Source of the DNA: Massilia norwichensis
Lineage (GTDB): Bacteria > Pseudomonadota > Gammaproteobacteria > Burkholderiales > Burkholderiaceae_D
Length of the DNA stretch: 64,000 nucleotides
NCBI RefSeq assembly: GCF_024753245.1
Contig: NZ_JANUGX010000012.1
Location: forward strand, 95,247-159,246
Direction of reading: 5' to 3'
The position numbers and the translations under genes are program-made. Positions 38,612 to 47,865 of this stretch are shown here, one piece after another; position 1 is the first letter of the stretch; every line of letters starts with the position of its first letter. Below the pieces are notes generated by a model. That model had not been told where the DNA came from, searched no databases, and worked only from the letters and a program-made list of their open reading frames with translations.

Positions 38612-41600
38612 ATGCCCCTCGTGCGCATTCTGGTGCTCGTGGTTCTCTGCGCCCCGTTCCTGGCCGGCGCGGCATCCGTGCACGCCCCTCTGCGCGTTGT
38701 CATGGACGAAAACTATCCGCCCTTCGCCTACCGCAACCCGGACGGCAAACTGGAAGGCTATACGGTCGACCTGTGGCGCCTGTGGGAGCAAAAGACCGGG
38801 CGCCGGGTCCAGCTCATCGCCGTCAACTGGGCCCAGGTGCAGCCGATGCTGGCTGCCGGCCAGGCCGACGTCATCGATCCCATCTTCCGCACCCAGGCCC
38901 GCAGCGCCACCCTCGACTTTTCCCCGCCCTACACCACGGTTGCGACCGCCGTCTACGCCGATGCATCGCTGCAAGGCATCCACGACATCGCCAACCTGAA
39001 GGGCTTCGAAGTGGGCGTGCAGACGGCCGACGCCTGCGCCGAAGAACTGCTGCGGGCGGGCATCACCGGCGTGCGCATCTATCCCACCTACCAGGCCCTG
39101 GTCGATGCCGCCGCCAACCAGGCCATCAAGCTGCTGTGCATGGACGAGAACTCGGCCGACTACCGCCTCTACCGGCTCGGCCTGCAGCGCCACTACCTGA
39201 AAGCCTTCGAGGTGACCCGCAACGACCTGCGCCGGGCGGTGCGCAAGGGCGACGCCGCCACCTTCGCCGTGGTCGAGGATGGCATGGCGCGCATCACCCC
39301 GGCCGAGCTCGACGCGCTGCACGACAAGTGGATGGGCCGCCCCCTGCCCTTCTTCCGCTATACCGAGCGGCTGCTGGAAGCCCTGCTGGTGCTGGGTGTG
39401 CTGGTGCTGCTGCTGGCCGTCTGGCTGCGCTCGGTACACAAGGCAGTGCGCGTGCGTACCGCCGAGCTCGAACGCGAAAAGACCCAGCTGCGCACCCTGG
39501 TCGAAAGCAGCCCCGACGTCATCTGGCTGAAGGACCCGGAGGGCGTCTACCTGGCCTGCAACACGCGTTTCGAGGAATTGGTGGGCCGCACGCGCGGCGA
39601 TGTCGTCGGCAAGCGCGACAGCGACTTCTTTTCCGCGTCCGAGGCCGGGCGCATGCGCGATACCGACCTCGAGGCGATCAGGCAAAACAGGCCGCTTGCC
39701 CATGAGCAGCGCCTGACCCGACCGGACGAAACCAGGGTCCGGGTGTTCGAAGCCATCAAGACGCCCATCGTCGAGCCGGACGGCAAGGTGCTGGGTGTGC
39801 TCGGCGTCGGGCGCGACATGACCGAACGCATCGACCAGGAACGCACGATCCGCCAGCAGGCCAGGATGCTGGCGGACATGAGCGCCCTGGCCCGGATCGG
39901 CGCCTGGGAGTTGGACTGCGATACCGGCCGCTTCGAATGGAGCGACGAGGTCCGCCGCATTTACGGCCTGCCCGAGGGCGCGCAACTGACGCTCGGCGAC
40001 TGCCTGGCCTGCTGGGACGAGGAAGACCGCAAACTGGGCGAGCGCGTACTGCACGCGGCGACGGTCCATGGCGAATCCTTCGACATCGAAGTCCAGATCA
40101 CCACCCCTGCGGGCAATCCCAAATGGCTACGCGTACTCTGCCATCCGATCCTGCTCGACGGGCGGCGCGTCCTGGGCGGCACCGTGCAGGACGTGACGCA
40201 TCGCCGCAGCCTGGAAGAATCGATGCGGATGGCAAACCTGATCTACCAGACCAGTTCGGAAGCCGTGCTGGTGACCGATGAGGCCAACCGCATCGTCGAC
40301 GCCAACCCGGCCTTCACGGTCCAGACCGGCTATGCATTGGACGAGGTGGCCGGCCAGGAGCCCCAGCTGTTCGGCTCGAGCATGCACGACCAGGGCTTTT
40401 ACGCGCGCCTGCGCCAGGCGCTGGCCGAGCACGATCACTGGCAGGGCGAGATCCAGGACCGCAACAAGGACGGCCGCTTCACCGCGAAATTCGTCAACAT
40501 CCGCGTGATCCGGCATCCGGACGGGCGCGTCTACCGCCACGTGATCCAGTTCCAGGACATCAGCGAACAGAAGCAGAAGGACGAAGTGATCTGGCGCCAG
40601 ACCAATTTCGACCCGCTGACCGGGCTGCCGAACCGCCGCCTCTTCCTCGACCGCCTGCAGCAGGACATGAAGAAAGTCCAGGGAAGCGGCCGCCGGCTGG
40701 GCGTGCTGCTGCTCGACATCGACCGCTTCAAGGACGTCAACGACAGCTACGGCTATGCCAGGGGCGACGAAGCCCTGGTCGAGCTGACCCGGCGCATGGG
40801 ACGCTGCGTGCCGGCCGATGCCACCGTGGCGCGCCTGGGCGGCGGCATGTTCGCGATCGCGGTCGGCGAAAACGAGCACGAGCTGCACCTGGAGATCATT
40901 GCCGGCGCGCTGATCGAGGCGGTGGCGGTGCCGCTGGGCCTTGTCGCAGACGAACTGGCCTACCTGTCCGCCAGCATCGGCATCAGCCTGTATCCGGACG
41001 ATGCCCTTGATGCCGCCGCCCTGCTCGCGCGTGCGGAGGATGCGATGCTCCAGGCCAAGCGCGCCGGACGCGGTCACTTCCAGTACTTCACGTCCGCCCT
41101 GCAGCAGCAGGCCGCGCTCAAGCTCAGGCTCGGCAAGGACCTGCGCACGGCGCTGTCGCGCCGGCAGTTGCAGGTGTTCTACCAGCCCATCGTTGAAGCC
41201 GCCACCGGGCGCCTGCGCAAGGCCGAGACCCTGCTGCGCTGGGACCATCCGGAACTCGGCCCGATCAGCCCGGCCAGCTTCATTCCGCTGGCCGAAGAAA
41301 CCGGCCTGATCGACGATATCGGCGAATGGGTACTAGGCGAAGCCATCGCCAGCATCGAACGCTGGCGCCAGAAATACGACTGTACGATCGAGCTGAGCGT
41401 GAACATTTCGCCGATGCAGTTCGAGCGCCAGGGCGGCCTGCCCTGGCTGGACCGCATCCTGCACGCCAGCGCGCCCAGCAGCAGCCTGACGGTGGAAATC
41501 ACCGAAGGCGTGCTGGTGAGCGACGCCGAACAGGTCTCGCGCTGCCTCGGGGCGCTGCGCGGCGCCGGCGCCAAGGTCTCGATCGACGACTTCGGCACCG

Positions 41601-41893
41601 GCTTTTCCTCGCTGGCCTACCTGAAGCATTTCGACGTCGACTACCTGAAGATCGATAAATCCTTCATCAAGCACCTGGCCGAGGACGGCAGCGACAAGGC
41701 CCTGACCGAGGCGATCATCGGCCTCGCGCACCGGCTCGGCATCGAGGTGATCGCCGAGGGCGTCGAGCACGGCGCCCAGCGCGACATCCTGGCCGCCTTC
41801 GGCTGCGACTTCATCCAGGGCTGGTATTACTCGAAGGCGCTGTCCCGCGACGCCTTCGAGGACTACATCGAACGGCAGTTGGCGTTATCATAA
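38612..41893 (+). CDS. Periplasmic-binding sensor with PAS, degenerate GGDEF and EAL domains
   Basis: Large signalling protein of 1093 residues. A signal peptide and a periplasmic solute-binding protein-3 domain (about 25-250, VVMDENYPPFAYRNPDG...) are followed by one membrane helix (about 253-273), three PAS domains (from about 292, 415 and 540; PDVIWLKDPEG, VLVTDEANRIV), GGDEF (from about 664, DPLTGLPNRRLFLDRL) and EAL (about 840-1090). The GGDEF signature reads G-G-G-M-F (about 743), so cyclase activity is unlikely. The EAL half retains ETLLRW, NISPMQ, VEITEG, DDFGTG, DYLKIDKS and EGVEH, so c-di-GMP hydrolysis is plausible. A role as amino-acid-responsive phosphodiesterase is inferred. Confidence 0.87.
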   Translation: MPLVRILVLVVLCAPFLAGAASVHAPLRVVMDENYPPFAYRNPDGKLEGYTVDLWRLWEQKTGRRVQLIAVNWAQVQPMLAAGQADVIDPIFRTQARSATLDFSPPYTTVATAVYADASLQGIHDIANLKGFEVGVQTADACAEELLRAGITGVRIYPTYQALVDAAANQAIKLLCMDENSADYRLYRLGLQRHYLKAFEVTRNDLRRAVRKGDAATFAVVEDGMARITPAELDALHDKWMGRPLPFFRYTERLLEALLVLGVLVLLLAVWLRSVHKAVRVRTAELEREKTQLRTLVESSPDVIWLKDPEGVYLACNTRFEELVGRTRGDVVGKRDSDFFSASEAGRMRDTDLEAIRQNRPLAHEQRLTRPDETRVRVFEAIKTPIVEPDGKVLGVLGVGRDMTERIDQERTIRQQARMLADMSALARIGAWELDCDTGRFEWSDEVRRIYGLPEGAQLTLGDCLACWDEEDRKLGERVLHAATVHGESFDIEVQITTPAGNPKWLRVLCHPILLDGRRVLGGTVQDVTHRRSLEESMRMANLIYQTSSEAVLVTDEANRIVDANPAFTVQTGYALDEVAGQEPQLFGSSMHDQGFYARLRQALAEHDHWQGEIQDRNKDGRFTAKFVNIRVIRHPDGRVYRHVIQFQDISEQKQKDEVIWRQTNFDPLTGLPNRRLFLDRLQQDMKKVQGSGRRLGVLLLDIDRFKDVNDSYGYARGDEALVELTRRMGRCVPADATVARLGGGMFAIAVGENEHELHLEIIAGALIEAVAVPLGLVADELAYLSASIGISLYPDDALDAAALLARAEDAMLQAKRAGRGHFQYFTSALQQQAALKLRLGKDLRTALSRRQLQVFYQPIVEAATGRLRKAETLLRWDHPELGPISPASFIPLAEETGLIDDIGEWVLGEAIASIERWRQKYDCTIELSVNISPMQFERQGGLPWLDRILHASAPSSSLTVEITEGVLVSDAEQVSRCLGALRGAGAKVSIDDFGTGFSSLAYLKHFDVDYLKIDKSFIKHLAEDGSDKALTEAIIGLAHRLGIEVIAEGVEHGAQRDILAAFGCDFIQGWYYSKALSRDAFEDYIERQLALS

Positions 41894-41897
41894 GGTC

Positions 41898-42968
41898 ATG
41901 AACCCACCCGCCAGCCAATACACGCTCCAACAAAAAGTTTTCCTGTTCCTGCTGACGATCGTCACGATCGGCTTCTTCTGGATCCTGATGCCCTACGCGG
42001 GCGCGGTGTTCTGGGGCATCGTGCTGGCGATCCTCTTCATCCCGCTCTACCGCCGGCTGCTGCGGGCCACCAAGCAGAAGCCGAACGTCGCGGCATTGCT
42101 TACCCTGGCCTCCATCGTGGTGATGGTGATCATTCCGGTGGCCCTGATCAGCGCCTCGCTGGTGCAGCAGGCGGTCACGGTCTACGACATGGTCAAGTCC
42201 GGCCACATCGATTTCGGCCGCTACTTCACCCAGATCATCGGCGCGCTGCCGAACTGGGTCGTCAGCCTGCTCGAGCGTTTCGACCTCACCAGCATCGCCT
42301 CGCTGCAGCAGAAGCTCTCGACCGTCGCGGCCCAGGTCAGCCAGGTCGCGGCCAAGTATGCGCTCAACTTCGCCAGCAACACCTTCGACTTCCTGGTCAG
42401 CATGACCATCATGCTCTACCTGCTGTTCTTCCTGCTGCGCGACGGCCATTCGCTGGCCGGCCGCATCAAGACCGCGGTGCCGCTGAGCCTCGACTACAAG
42501 AAGCGCCTGTTCAGCAACTTCACCACCGTGATCCGCGCCACCGTCAAAGGCAATGTGCTGGTGGCGATGGCCCAGGGCGCGCTGGGCGGCCTGATCTTCT
42601 GGATCCTGCACGTGCAGGCGCCGCTGCTGTGGGCGGTGGTGATGGCCTTCCTGTCGCTGCTGCCGGCGGTCGGCGCCGCCATCGTGTGGGCACCGGTGGC
42701 GGTCTACTTCCTGGTCACCGGCTCGGTCTGGCAGGGCGTGGTGCTGATCGCCTTCGGCGTGTTCGTGATCGGCCTGGTCGACAACCTGCTGCGCCCGCTA
42801 CTGGTCGGCAAGGACACCAAGATGCCCGACTATGTGGTGCTGCTGTCGACCATCGGCGGCATGGCTTTGTTTGGATTGAATGGCTTCGTGATCGGGCCAG
42901 TGATTGCGGCCTTGTTCATCGCATCCTGGGACTTGTTTGCGTCGGCTGAAGAATTTCACCAGGAGTAA
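41898..42968 (+). CDS. AI-2E family transporter (PerM/YdiK type)
   Basis: Polytopic inner-membrane protein of 356 residues with about eight hydrophobic segments, including a pair at the N-terminus (FLFLLTIVTIGFFWILMPYAG) and the conserved PMPDYVVLLSTIGGMALFGLNGFVIGPVIAALF region (in pieces) near the C-terminus. The family includes the exporter TqsA and several proteins of unknown substrate, so the quorum-sensing name is only historical. It starts four bases after the sensor gene and may be cotranscribed with it. A 78-residue gene follows at three bases. Confidence 0.88.
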   Translation: MNPPASQYTLQQKVFLFLLTIVTIGFFWILMPYAGAVFWGIVLAILFIPLYRRLLRATKQKPNVAALLTLASIVVMVIIPVALISASLVQQAVTVYDMVKSGHIDFGRYFTQIIGALPNWVVSLLERFDLTSIASLQQKLSTVAAQVSQVAAKYALNFASNTFDFLVSMTIMLYLLFFLLRDGHSLAGRIKTAVPLSLDYKKRLFSNFTTVIRATVKGNVLVAMAQGALGGLIFWILHVQAPLLWAVVMAFLSLLPAVGAAIVWAPVAVYFLVTGSVWQGVVLIAFGVFVIGLVDNLLRPLLVGKDTKMPDYVVLLSTIGGMALFGLNGFVIGPVIAALFIASWDLFASAEEFHQE

Positions 42969-42971
42969 GAG

Positions 42972-43208
42972 ATGAGCGAAAAAGTGAATACGACGGTTGC
43001 CGAGCTAGTGTTCGAGCTCGGCAAGGTAACGCGGCGCGCAGCCGAGAATACAAACGGCAAGCTCGATCCGGTCGCGCTGTCGAAGCTTGCGAATCAGTTA
43101 CTGGAAGCGGGGCATGAGAAAGTCGCAAATGACTTGCTGATGGTGTTTGTGGCCGGGTTCGAGGAGGGCGATCCGCCTGAGCGGCGGGTGCATCCGGAAG
43201 ATCGTTGA
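42972..43208 (+). CDS. Small hypothetical protein
   Basis: I do not recognise a family. The 78-residue product ([18 protein letters not shown]...) is acidic at both ends and mainly helical: [30 protein letters not shown] and [14 protein letters not shown] as two possible helices. It has no signal peptide or membrane segment. It follows the AI-2E family gene after three bases with GGAG before the ATG, so it is probably a small cytoplasmic partner or unrelated rider of that operon. Confidence 0.55.
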   Translation: MSEKVNTTVAELVFELGKVTRRAAENTNGKLDPVALSKLANQLLEAGHEKVANDLLMVFVAGFEEGDPPERRVHPEDR

Positions 43209-43268
43209 GACGAGCATCGACTTCTGCCAGCGATAAAAATCCAACGATCCACAATTGACAACCCATAC

Positions 43269-43715
43269 ATGCACATCACGCTGGAACCAGTAACTATCGA
43301 TAATTTCGAAGTCCTGATGGACATGGAGCTACCTCCAGAGCAGGCGCGGTTCCTCGCCAGTAATGCCTATTCGATCGCACAGGCACATTACTACGCCGAC
43401 TGGCGGCCGCGCGCAATTTACTGCGATGGCAGCCCAGCAGGTTTCGCTTTATACGATGTGACCGGCAATGACGAACCGGGACACTACGCAATTTACAGGC
43501 TGATGGTGGACTATCCTCGTCAAAACCAGGGAATAGGCCGCCGGGCAATGGAGCTGCTGCTGTCGGAGATCCGGGCGTACGCAGATGCTCGCCGGATCAC
43601 CATTTGCTATAAACCTGATAATGCCACTGCACGCAGGTTCTACGCGTCGCTGGGTTTCATCGAAACCGATATCGATGAGCTTGGAGAGATGGTAGCGGAG
43701 ATCTTGCTGGAATAG
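43269..43715 (+). CDS. GNAT family N-acetyltransferase
   Basis: A 148-residue protein with the GNAT fold. The acetyl-CoA pyrophosphate loop is visible as RQNQGIGRRAMELLL (motif A, Q/R-x-x-G-x-G/A), preceded by HYAIYRLMVDYP and followed by ARRFYASLGFIETD. It resembles RimI/YjbC-like spermidine or small-molecule acetyltransferases (WRPRAIYCDG), but the acceptor is unknown. A 60-base gap follows the small hypothetical gene. Base composition of this gene is slightly lower in GC than its neighbours (AT-rich codons such as AATAATTTC), hinting at foreign origin. Confidence 0.85.
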   Translation: MHITLEPVTIDNFEVLMDMELPPEQARFLASNAYSIAQAHYYADWRPRAIYCDGSPAGFALYDVTGNDEPGHYAIYRLMVDYPRQNQGIGRRAMELLLSEIRAYADARRITICYKPDNATARRFYASLGFIETDIDELGEMVAEILLE

Positions 43716-43949
43716 CTTGCCTGCCTCTGCTCGACCGGGATTTTCTCGACCATGTCTGGCTCCTACGCGATCCAACATCGTTGAGACATATTCCACTAAT
43801 GCATCAAGAAAAGCAGTGCCATGCGTAAATACCTACGTATAAATACTGATTATAGGCAACACTGTTGTAGTTATGAGACGATCAACTTCTTAACCCCTAT
43901 ACGCAACTGGTACATTCAAGGATTGCAATCTTTCCCGAGGACCAAGCCC
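43716..43949. promoter_or_regulatory. AT-rich leader before the second TonB receptor
   Basis: 234 bases without a convincing gene, unusually AT-rich (for example ACGTATAAATACTGATTATAGGC). An in-frame ATG at 43821 would add 43 residues containing two cysteines and no signal character, so I place the start at the TTG at 43950. No box could be named. Confidence 0.45.
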
Positions 43950-46343
43950 TTGAAACCGACCGCGATCCGTCAATCCCTTCTGCTCGCCTTGTACGGCAGC
44001 GCCGCGCTTGCCGCCCTGCCTACAAGCGCCGGCGCCCAGACCACCGCACCGGCCGCCGAGGTCGGCAACACCATCCAGAGCGTGAACATCGTCGGCTCGC
44101 GCCGCGTCGGCAACACCTCGGCCACCGACACCCCGGTCCCGGTCGACTATATCCCGCTGACCAAGGCGGCCGAGCAAGGCGGTCAGTTCGACCTGGCGCA
44201 GACCCTGGCGAATATCTCGCCCTCGTTCAACTCGACCCGCCAGACCGGTGCCGATGGCGCCGACCTGGTCGACTCGGCCGCCCTGCGCGGCCTGGGCTCG
44301 GACCAGACCCTGGTGCTGGTGAACGGCAAGCGCCGCCACACGACCGCGCTGGTGAATCTGTTCGGCGCGCGCAACCGCGGTAACACCGGCACGGACATGA
44401 ACGCGCTGCCGCTCCTCGCCATCAAGGACGTCCAGGTGCTGCGCGACGGCGCCGCCGCGCAATACGGCTCCGATGCCATCGCTGGCGTGATCAACGTCGA
44501 ACTCAAGAAGAGCCTGGGCTGCGAATCGATCGCCGGCTTCGGCGAGTACTCGAAGCACGACGGCAAGAACTGGATCGCCTCGGCCTACTGCGGCGTGGCG
44601 GTCGCCGATGGCGTGCTCGGCATCACCGGCGAATATTACGACCGCGGCCGCTCCAACCGTGCCGAGCCGGACAATCCGCGCATCATCGGCGACACCAAGA
44701 CCAAGAACAAGACCGTCTACGCGAACGGCGAATTTCCAGTGGGACCGGGCAAGCTCTACCTGACGGCCGGCGCCCAGACCCGCGACGCTTCCTCGGCCGC
44801 CTGGGCTAGAGGCGGCATCGGTTCGGACGACATCCCCTCGCGCAACTCGGCCGCCATGTACCCGGAGGGCTTCGTGCCCTTCATCAACGGCGACATCGAC
44901 GACCGCTTCGGCATCCTCGGCTACCGCACCCGCTTCGGCGAATGGGCCGGCGACTTCTCGCAGACCTACGGCTACAACCGCATGCGCTACACCATCGCGC
45001 ACACGCTGAACGCCTCGATCGCCAACCTCGACCTGGCCAATGGCGGCCGCGGCATCAGCCCCTCGCAATTCGACGCCGGCGGCTTCGCCTTCCGCCAGCT
45101 CACCACCAACGCCGATTTCAGCCGCTACTACGGCGACATCCTCGGCGGCCTGAACGCGGCCTTCGGCTTCGAGTACCGCGCCGAGAACTACAAGATCTTC
45201 GCCGGCGAACCGGGTTCCTACATCGACGCCGACGGCGTGGGCATCGGCGGCAATGCCGGCAGCCAGGGCTTCCCGGGCTTCCAGCCGGGCGATGCGGCCG
45301 ACCGCAACCGCCACAGCAGCGCCGCCTACCTCGACTTCGAGGCCGACCTGAACGCGCGCACCAAGCTGCAGGCCGCCCTGCGCCACGAGCGCTATTCGGA
45401 CTTCGGCTCGACCACCACCGGCAAGCTGGCCGGCTCGTTCAAGGCCACCGATGACGTGCTGCTGCGGGCCTCGGCCAGCACCGGCTTCCGCGCGCCCTCG
45501 CTGCAGCAGGTCTACTTCTCCTCGACCTTCACCGACTTCATCAGCGGCGTGCCGATGGACGTGGTGCTGGCGCCGAACGGCGGCAAGGTCGCCAACGCGG
45601 CCGGCATCCCGCAGCTGAAGGAAGAGAAGTCGAAGAGCTACACCCTGGGCATGACCTGGACCCCGTCCAGGACCGTGTCGGTGACCGCCGACCTGTACCA
45701 CATCGACATCGACGGCCGCATCGTGCTGTCGGGCCGCTTCGACGCCGACAACTACCCGGCCCTCGGCGCCACCCTGCAGACGCTGGGCGTGGGCCAGGCG
45801 CAGTTCTTCGTGAACTCGGTCGACACCCGCACCCAGGGCCTGGACCTGACCGCCTCGCACCGCATGGACATCGGCGGCGGCAAGCTCGCCACTTACCTGG
45901 CGATGAACTTCAGCCGCACCCAGGTCACGGGCGTGCACGCACCGAGCGCGCTGGCCGGCTTCGAGGACGTGCTGCTGTCCGAACGCGAGCGCCTGTTCAT
46001 CGAACAGGGCGGCCCGCGCCGCAAGGCCACGCTGGACTTCGACTACACCAAGGGCAAGCTGGAAACCGACTTCCGCATCGTGCACTACGGCCCGCAGACC
46101 CTGGGCACCTTCTCGGGTCCGCCGGTGCCGAACCAGCACTACGAAGCCAAGACCTCGGCCGACCTGTCCTTCACCTGGTCGTTCACCGACAAGACCAAGC
46201 TGACCGTGGGCGGCACCAACATCTTCAACGTGCATCCGACGGCGCAGAATCCGGACGAGACCGATAACGGCTTCAAGTATGAAAGCGTGCAGTTCGGCCT
46301 GAATGGCGCGGCGTATTTTGCGCGCGTGTCGCACAGGTTCTAA
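43950..46343 (+). CDS. TonB-dependent receptor
   Basis: Outer-membrane transporter of 797 residues from TTG at 43950, with GAGG nine bases upstream; an ATG at 43821 would give a longer form. The signal peptide reads LLLALYGSAALAALPTSAGAQ. The plug has QTLANISPSFNSTRQTGADGADLVDSAALRGLGSDQTLVLVNGKRRHTTALVN (in pieces), with the typical DVQVLRDGAAAQYGSDAIAGVINV. The barrel ends with an aromatic residue (SHRF). It differs from the receptor at 22.7 kb in size and plug pattern and may carry an iron complex or a sugar. No dedicated enzyme genes flank it. Confidence 0.85.
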   Translation: MKPTAIRQSLLLALYGSAALAALPTSAGAQTTAPAAEVGNTIQSVNIVGSRRVGNTSATDTPVPVDYIPLTKAAEQGGQFDLAQTLANISPSFNSTRQTGADGADLVDSAALRGLGSDQTLVLVNGKRRHTTALVNLFGARNRGNTGTDMNALPLLAIKDVQVLRDGAAAQYGSDAIAGVINVELKKSLGCESIAGFGEYSKHDGKNWIASAYCGVAVADGVLGITGEYYDRGRSNRAEPDNPRIIGDTKTKNKTVYANGEFPVGPGKLYLTAGAQTRDASSAAWARGGIGSDDIPSRNSAAMYPEGFVPFINGDIDDRFGILGYRTRFGEWAGDFSQTYGYNRMRYTIAHTLNASIANLDLANGGRGISPSQFDAGGFAFRQLTTNADFSRYYGDILGGLNAAFGFEYRAENYKIFAGEPGSYIDADGVGIGGNAGSQGFPGFQPGDAADRNRHSSAAYLDFEADLNARTKLQAALRHERYSDFGSTTTGKLAGSFKATDDVLLRASASTGFRAPSLQQVYFSSTFTDFISGVPMDVVLAPNGGKVANAAGIPQLKEEKSKSYTLGMTWTPSRTVSVTADLYHIDIDGRIVLSGRFDADNYPALGATLQTLGVGQAQFFVNSVDTRTQGLDLTASHRMDIGGGKLATYLAMNFSRTQVTGVHAPSALAGFEDVLLSERERLFIEQGGPRRKATLDFDYTKGKLETDFRIVHYGPQTLGTFSGPPVPNQHYEAKTSADLSFTWSFTDKTKLTVGGTNIFNVHPTAQNPDETDNGFKYESVQFGLNGAAYFARVSHRF

Positions 46344-46354
46344 GCGCCCCACCT

Positions 46355-46378
46355 ACCGCCCCCGCGCCCGCGGGGGCG
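46355..46378 (+). terminator. Strong GC hairpin after the TonB receptor gene
   Basis: CCGCCCCCGCG and CGCGGGGGCGG form an 11-bp perfect stem with a two-base loop, 11 bases past the receptor stop. There is no T-run (next bases CGTTCTAC), so it may be a rho-independent-like or pause structure with low certainty. Confidence 0.4.
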
Positions 46379-46475
46379 GCGTTCTACCGGAACTGGTCCT
46401 TATCCGAGTTGTGTTAAGTTAGTGACCGATGACGCGGCCGATTGCCTCGATCATGCGATGTCATTCATAACGGCA

Positions 46476-47438
46476 ATGCACAGCATGGACCCTTTACCGT
46501 TATTGTCCCTGGTCGTACCGTTCTATAACGAAGAGGAAATGATCGGCCAATTCTTTGACCGCGTCATTCCCACACTCGAAGCCATTCCCGGCATCCGCTT
46601 CGAAATCGTCTGCGTCAACGACGGCAGCCGCGACCGCACGCTGCAACAGTTGATCTTCGCTTCGCGCCAGGATGGGCGGGTGCGCGTGATCGACCTGACG
46701 CGCAATTTCGGCAAGGAAGCCGCCCTCACGGCCGCCATCAACGAAGCCCGCGGCGACCTGATCGTGCCCTTCGATGCCGACCTGCAGGATCCGCCGCACG
46801 TGATCGGCAAACTCGTCGACAAGTGGCGCGAAGGCTACGATGTCGTGCTGGCCAAACGCGTCGACCGCGAAGCCGATTCCCTGCTCAAGAAGTGGACCGC
46901 AGTGTCCTTCTACCACTTCCATAACGATGTCTCCGACGTCAAGATTCCGGAAAACGTCGGCGACTTCCGCCTGTTCACCCGCGAAGTCTGCGATGCCCTG
47001 AAAGCCCTGCCGGAGTCCTGCCGCTTCATGAAAGGCCTGTTCGCCTGGGTCGGCTACCGCACCGCCGTGGTCGAGTACGTGCGCGAGGCGCGCGCGGCCG
47101 GCAAGACGCATTTTTCCGGCTGGAAGCTGTGGAACTTTGCGCTGGAAGGCATCACCAGCTTCAGCACGCTGCCGCTGCGCATCTGGACCTATCTCGGGCT
47201 GTCGGTGGCACTGCTGGCCCTGAGCCGCGCCATCTACCTGGCTGGCCGCACCCTCATCTATGGCGTCGACGTGCCGGGCTATGCCTCGCTGGCCACCGCC
47301 ATCCTGCTGCTGGGCGGCATCCAGCTGATCGGCATCGGCGTGCTGGGCGAATACATCGGCCGCATCTACCTCGAATCGAAGGGCCGCCCGATCTACCTGG
47401 TGCGCCAGCGCTTCGAAGGGGCGGCGCCGCATGTCTGA
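46476..47438 (+). CDS. GT2 family bactoprenol glycosyltransferase (GtrB/ArnC type)
   Basis: About 320 residues; start chosen at an ATG before MDPLPLLSLVVPFYNEEEM, as upstream starts give no family N-terminus and there is no clear ribosome site. GT2 motifs: NDGSRDRT, FDADLQDPP with D-x-D-like acidic pair. The C-terminus has two membrane helices (YLGLSVALLALSRAIYLAG and ATAILLLGGIQLIGIGVLGEY), as in GtrB/DPM-type enzymes that transfer a sugar from a nucleotide to undecaprenyl phosphate. It overlaps the GtrA gene by eight bases. Confidence 0.88.
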   Translation: MHSMDPLPLLSLVVPFYNEEEMIGQFFDRVIPTLEAIPGIRFEIVCVNDGSRDRTLQQLIFASRQDGRVRVIDLTRNFGKEAALTAAINEARGDLIVPFDADLQDPPHVIGKLVDKWREGYDVVLAKRVDREADSLLKKWTAVSFYHFHNDVSDVKIPENVGDFRLFTREVCDALKALPESCRFMKGLFAWVGYRTAVVEYVREARAAGKTHFSGWKLWNFALEGITSFSTLPLRIWTYLGLSVALLALSRAIYLAGRTLIYGVDVPGYASLATAILLLGGIQLIGIGVLGEYIGRIYLESKGRPIYLVRQRFEGAAPHV

Positions 47439-47865
47439 CGGAATCGTTACCCGCCAGGGCGTATCCAGCCGCGCCACCCGCATCATGCTGGGCCGCTTCC
47501 TCGTCTATGCGATGGTCGGCGCTGCCGGCACCGCAGGGCACTACGCCTTCCTGATCACGGCCGTGTCGATGGGGATGATGGGGCCGGTGCCGGCGTCCGT
47601 GCTGGGCGCCATCGTCGGCGCCATCATCAACTTCGTGCTGAATACCCTGGTCACCTTCCGCGGCCGCCTGACACTGGGCACCGCCGGGCGCTTCTTCGCC
47701 ACGGCGGCGCTGGCGGCGGCGGCCAACGGGCTCCTGATGTCGGCCCTGCTGGCTTCCTTCCGCATCGATTACCGCCTGGCCCAGCTGCTGGTCACGGCGG
47801 TCCTGCTGTGCATCACCTTCGGCGTCAATTCGGCATGGACCTACCGCGCGACGAAGCCGCGCTGA
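47431..47865 (+). CDS. GtrA family membrane protein
   Basis: A 144-residue protein with four membrane helices (FLVYAMVGAAGTAGHYAFLI; ASVLGAIVGAIINFVLNTLVTFRG; FFATAALAAAANGLLMSALL; LAQLLVTAVLLCITFGVNSAWTY). It matches the GtrA family, presumed flippase for polyprenyl-phosphate-linked sugar. The conserved NFVLNTLVTF motif is clear. It overlaps the preceding GtrB-like gene by eight bases, and the following GT39 gene starts 31 bases before its end, so all three genes are translationally linked. Confidence 0.88.
   Translation: MSDGIVTRQGVSSRATRIMLGRFLVYAMVGAAGTAGHYAFLITAVSMGMMGPVPASVLGAIVGAIINFVLNTLVTFRGRLTLGTAGRFFATAALAAAANGLLMSALLASFRIDYRLAQLLVTAVLLCITFGVNSAWTYRATKPR

Noticed and set aside
40830..40860. 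Active diguanylate cyclase
   Set aside because: The signature is GGGMF, lacking the Asp/Glu pair needed for GTP condensation.
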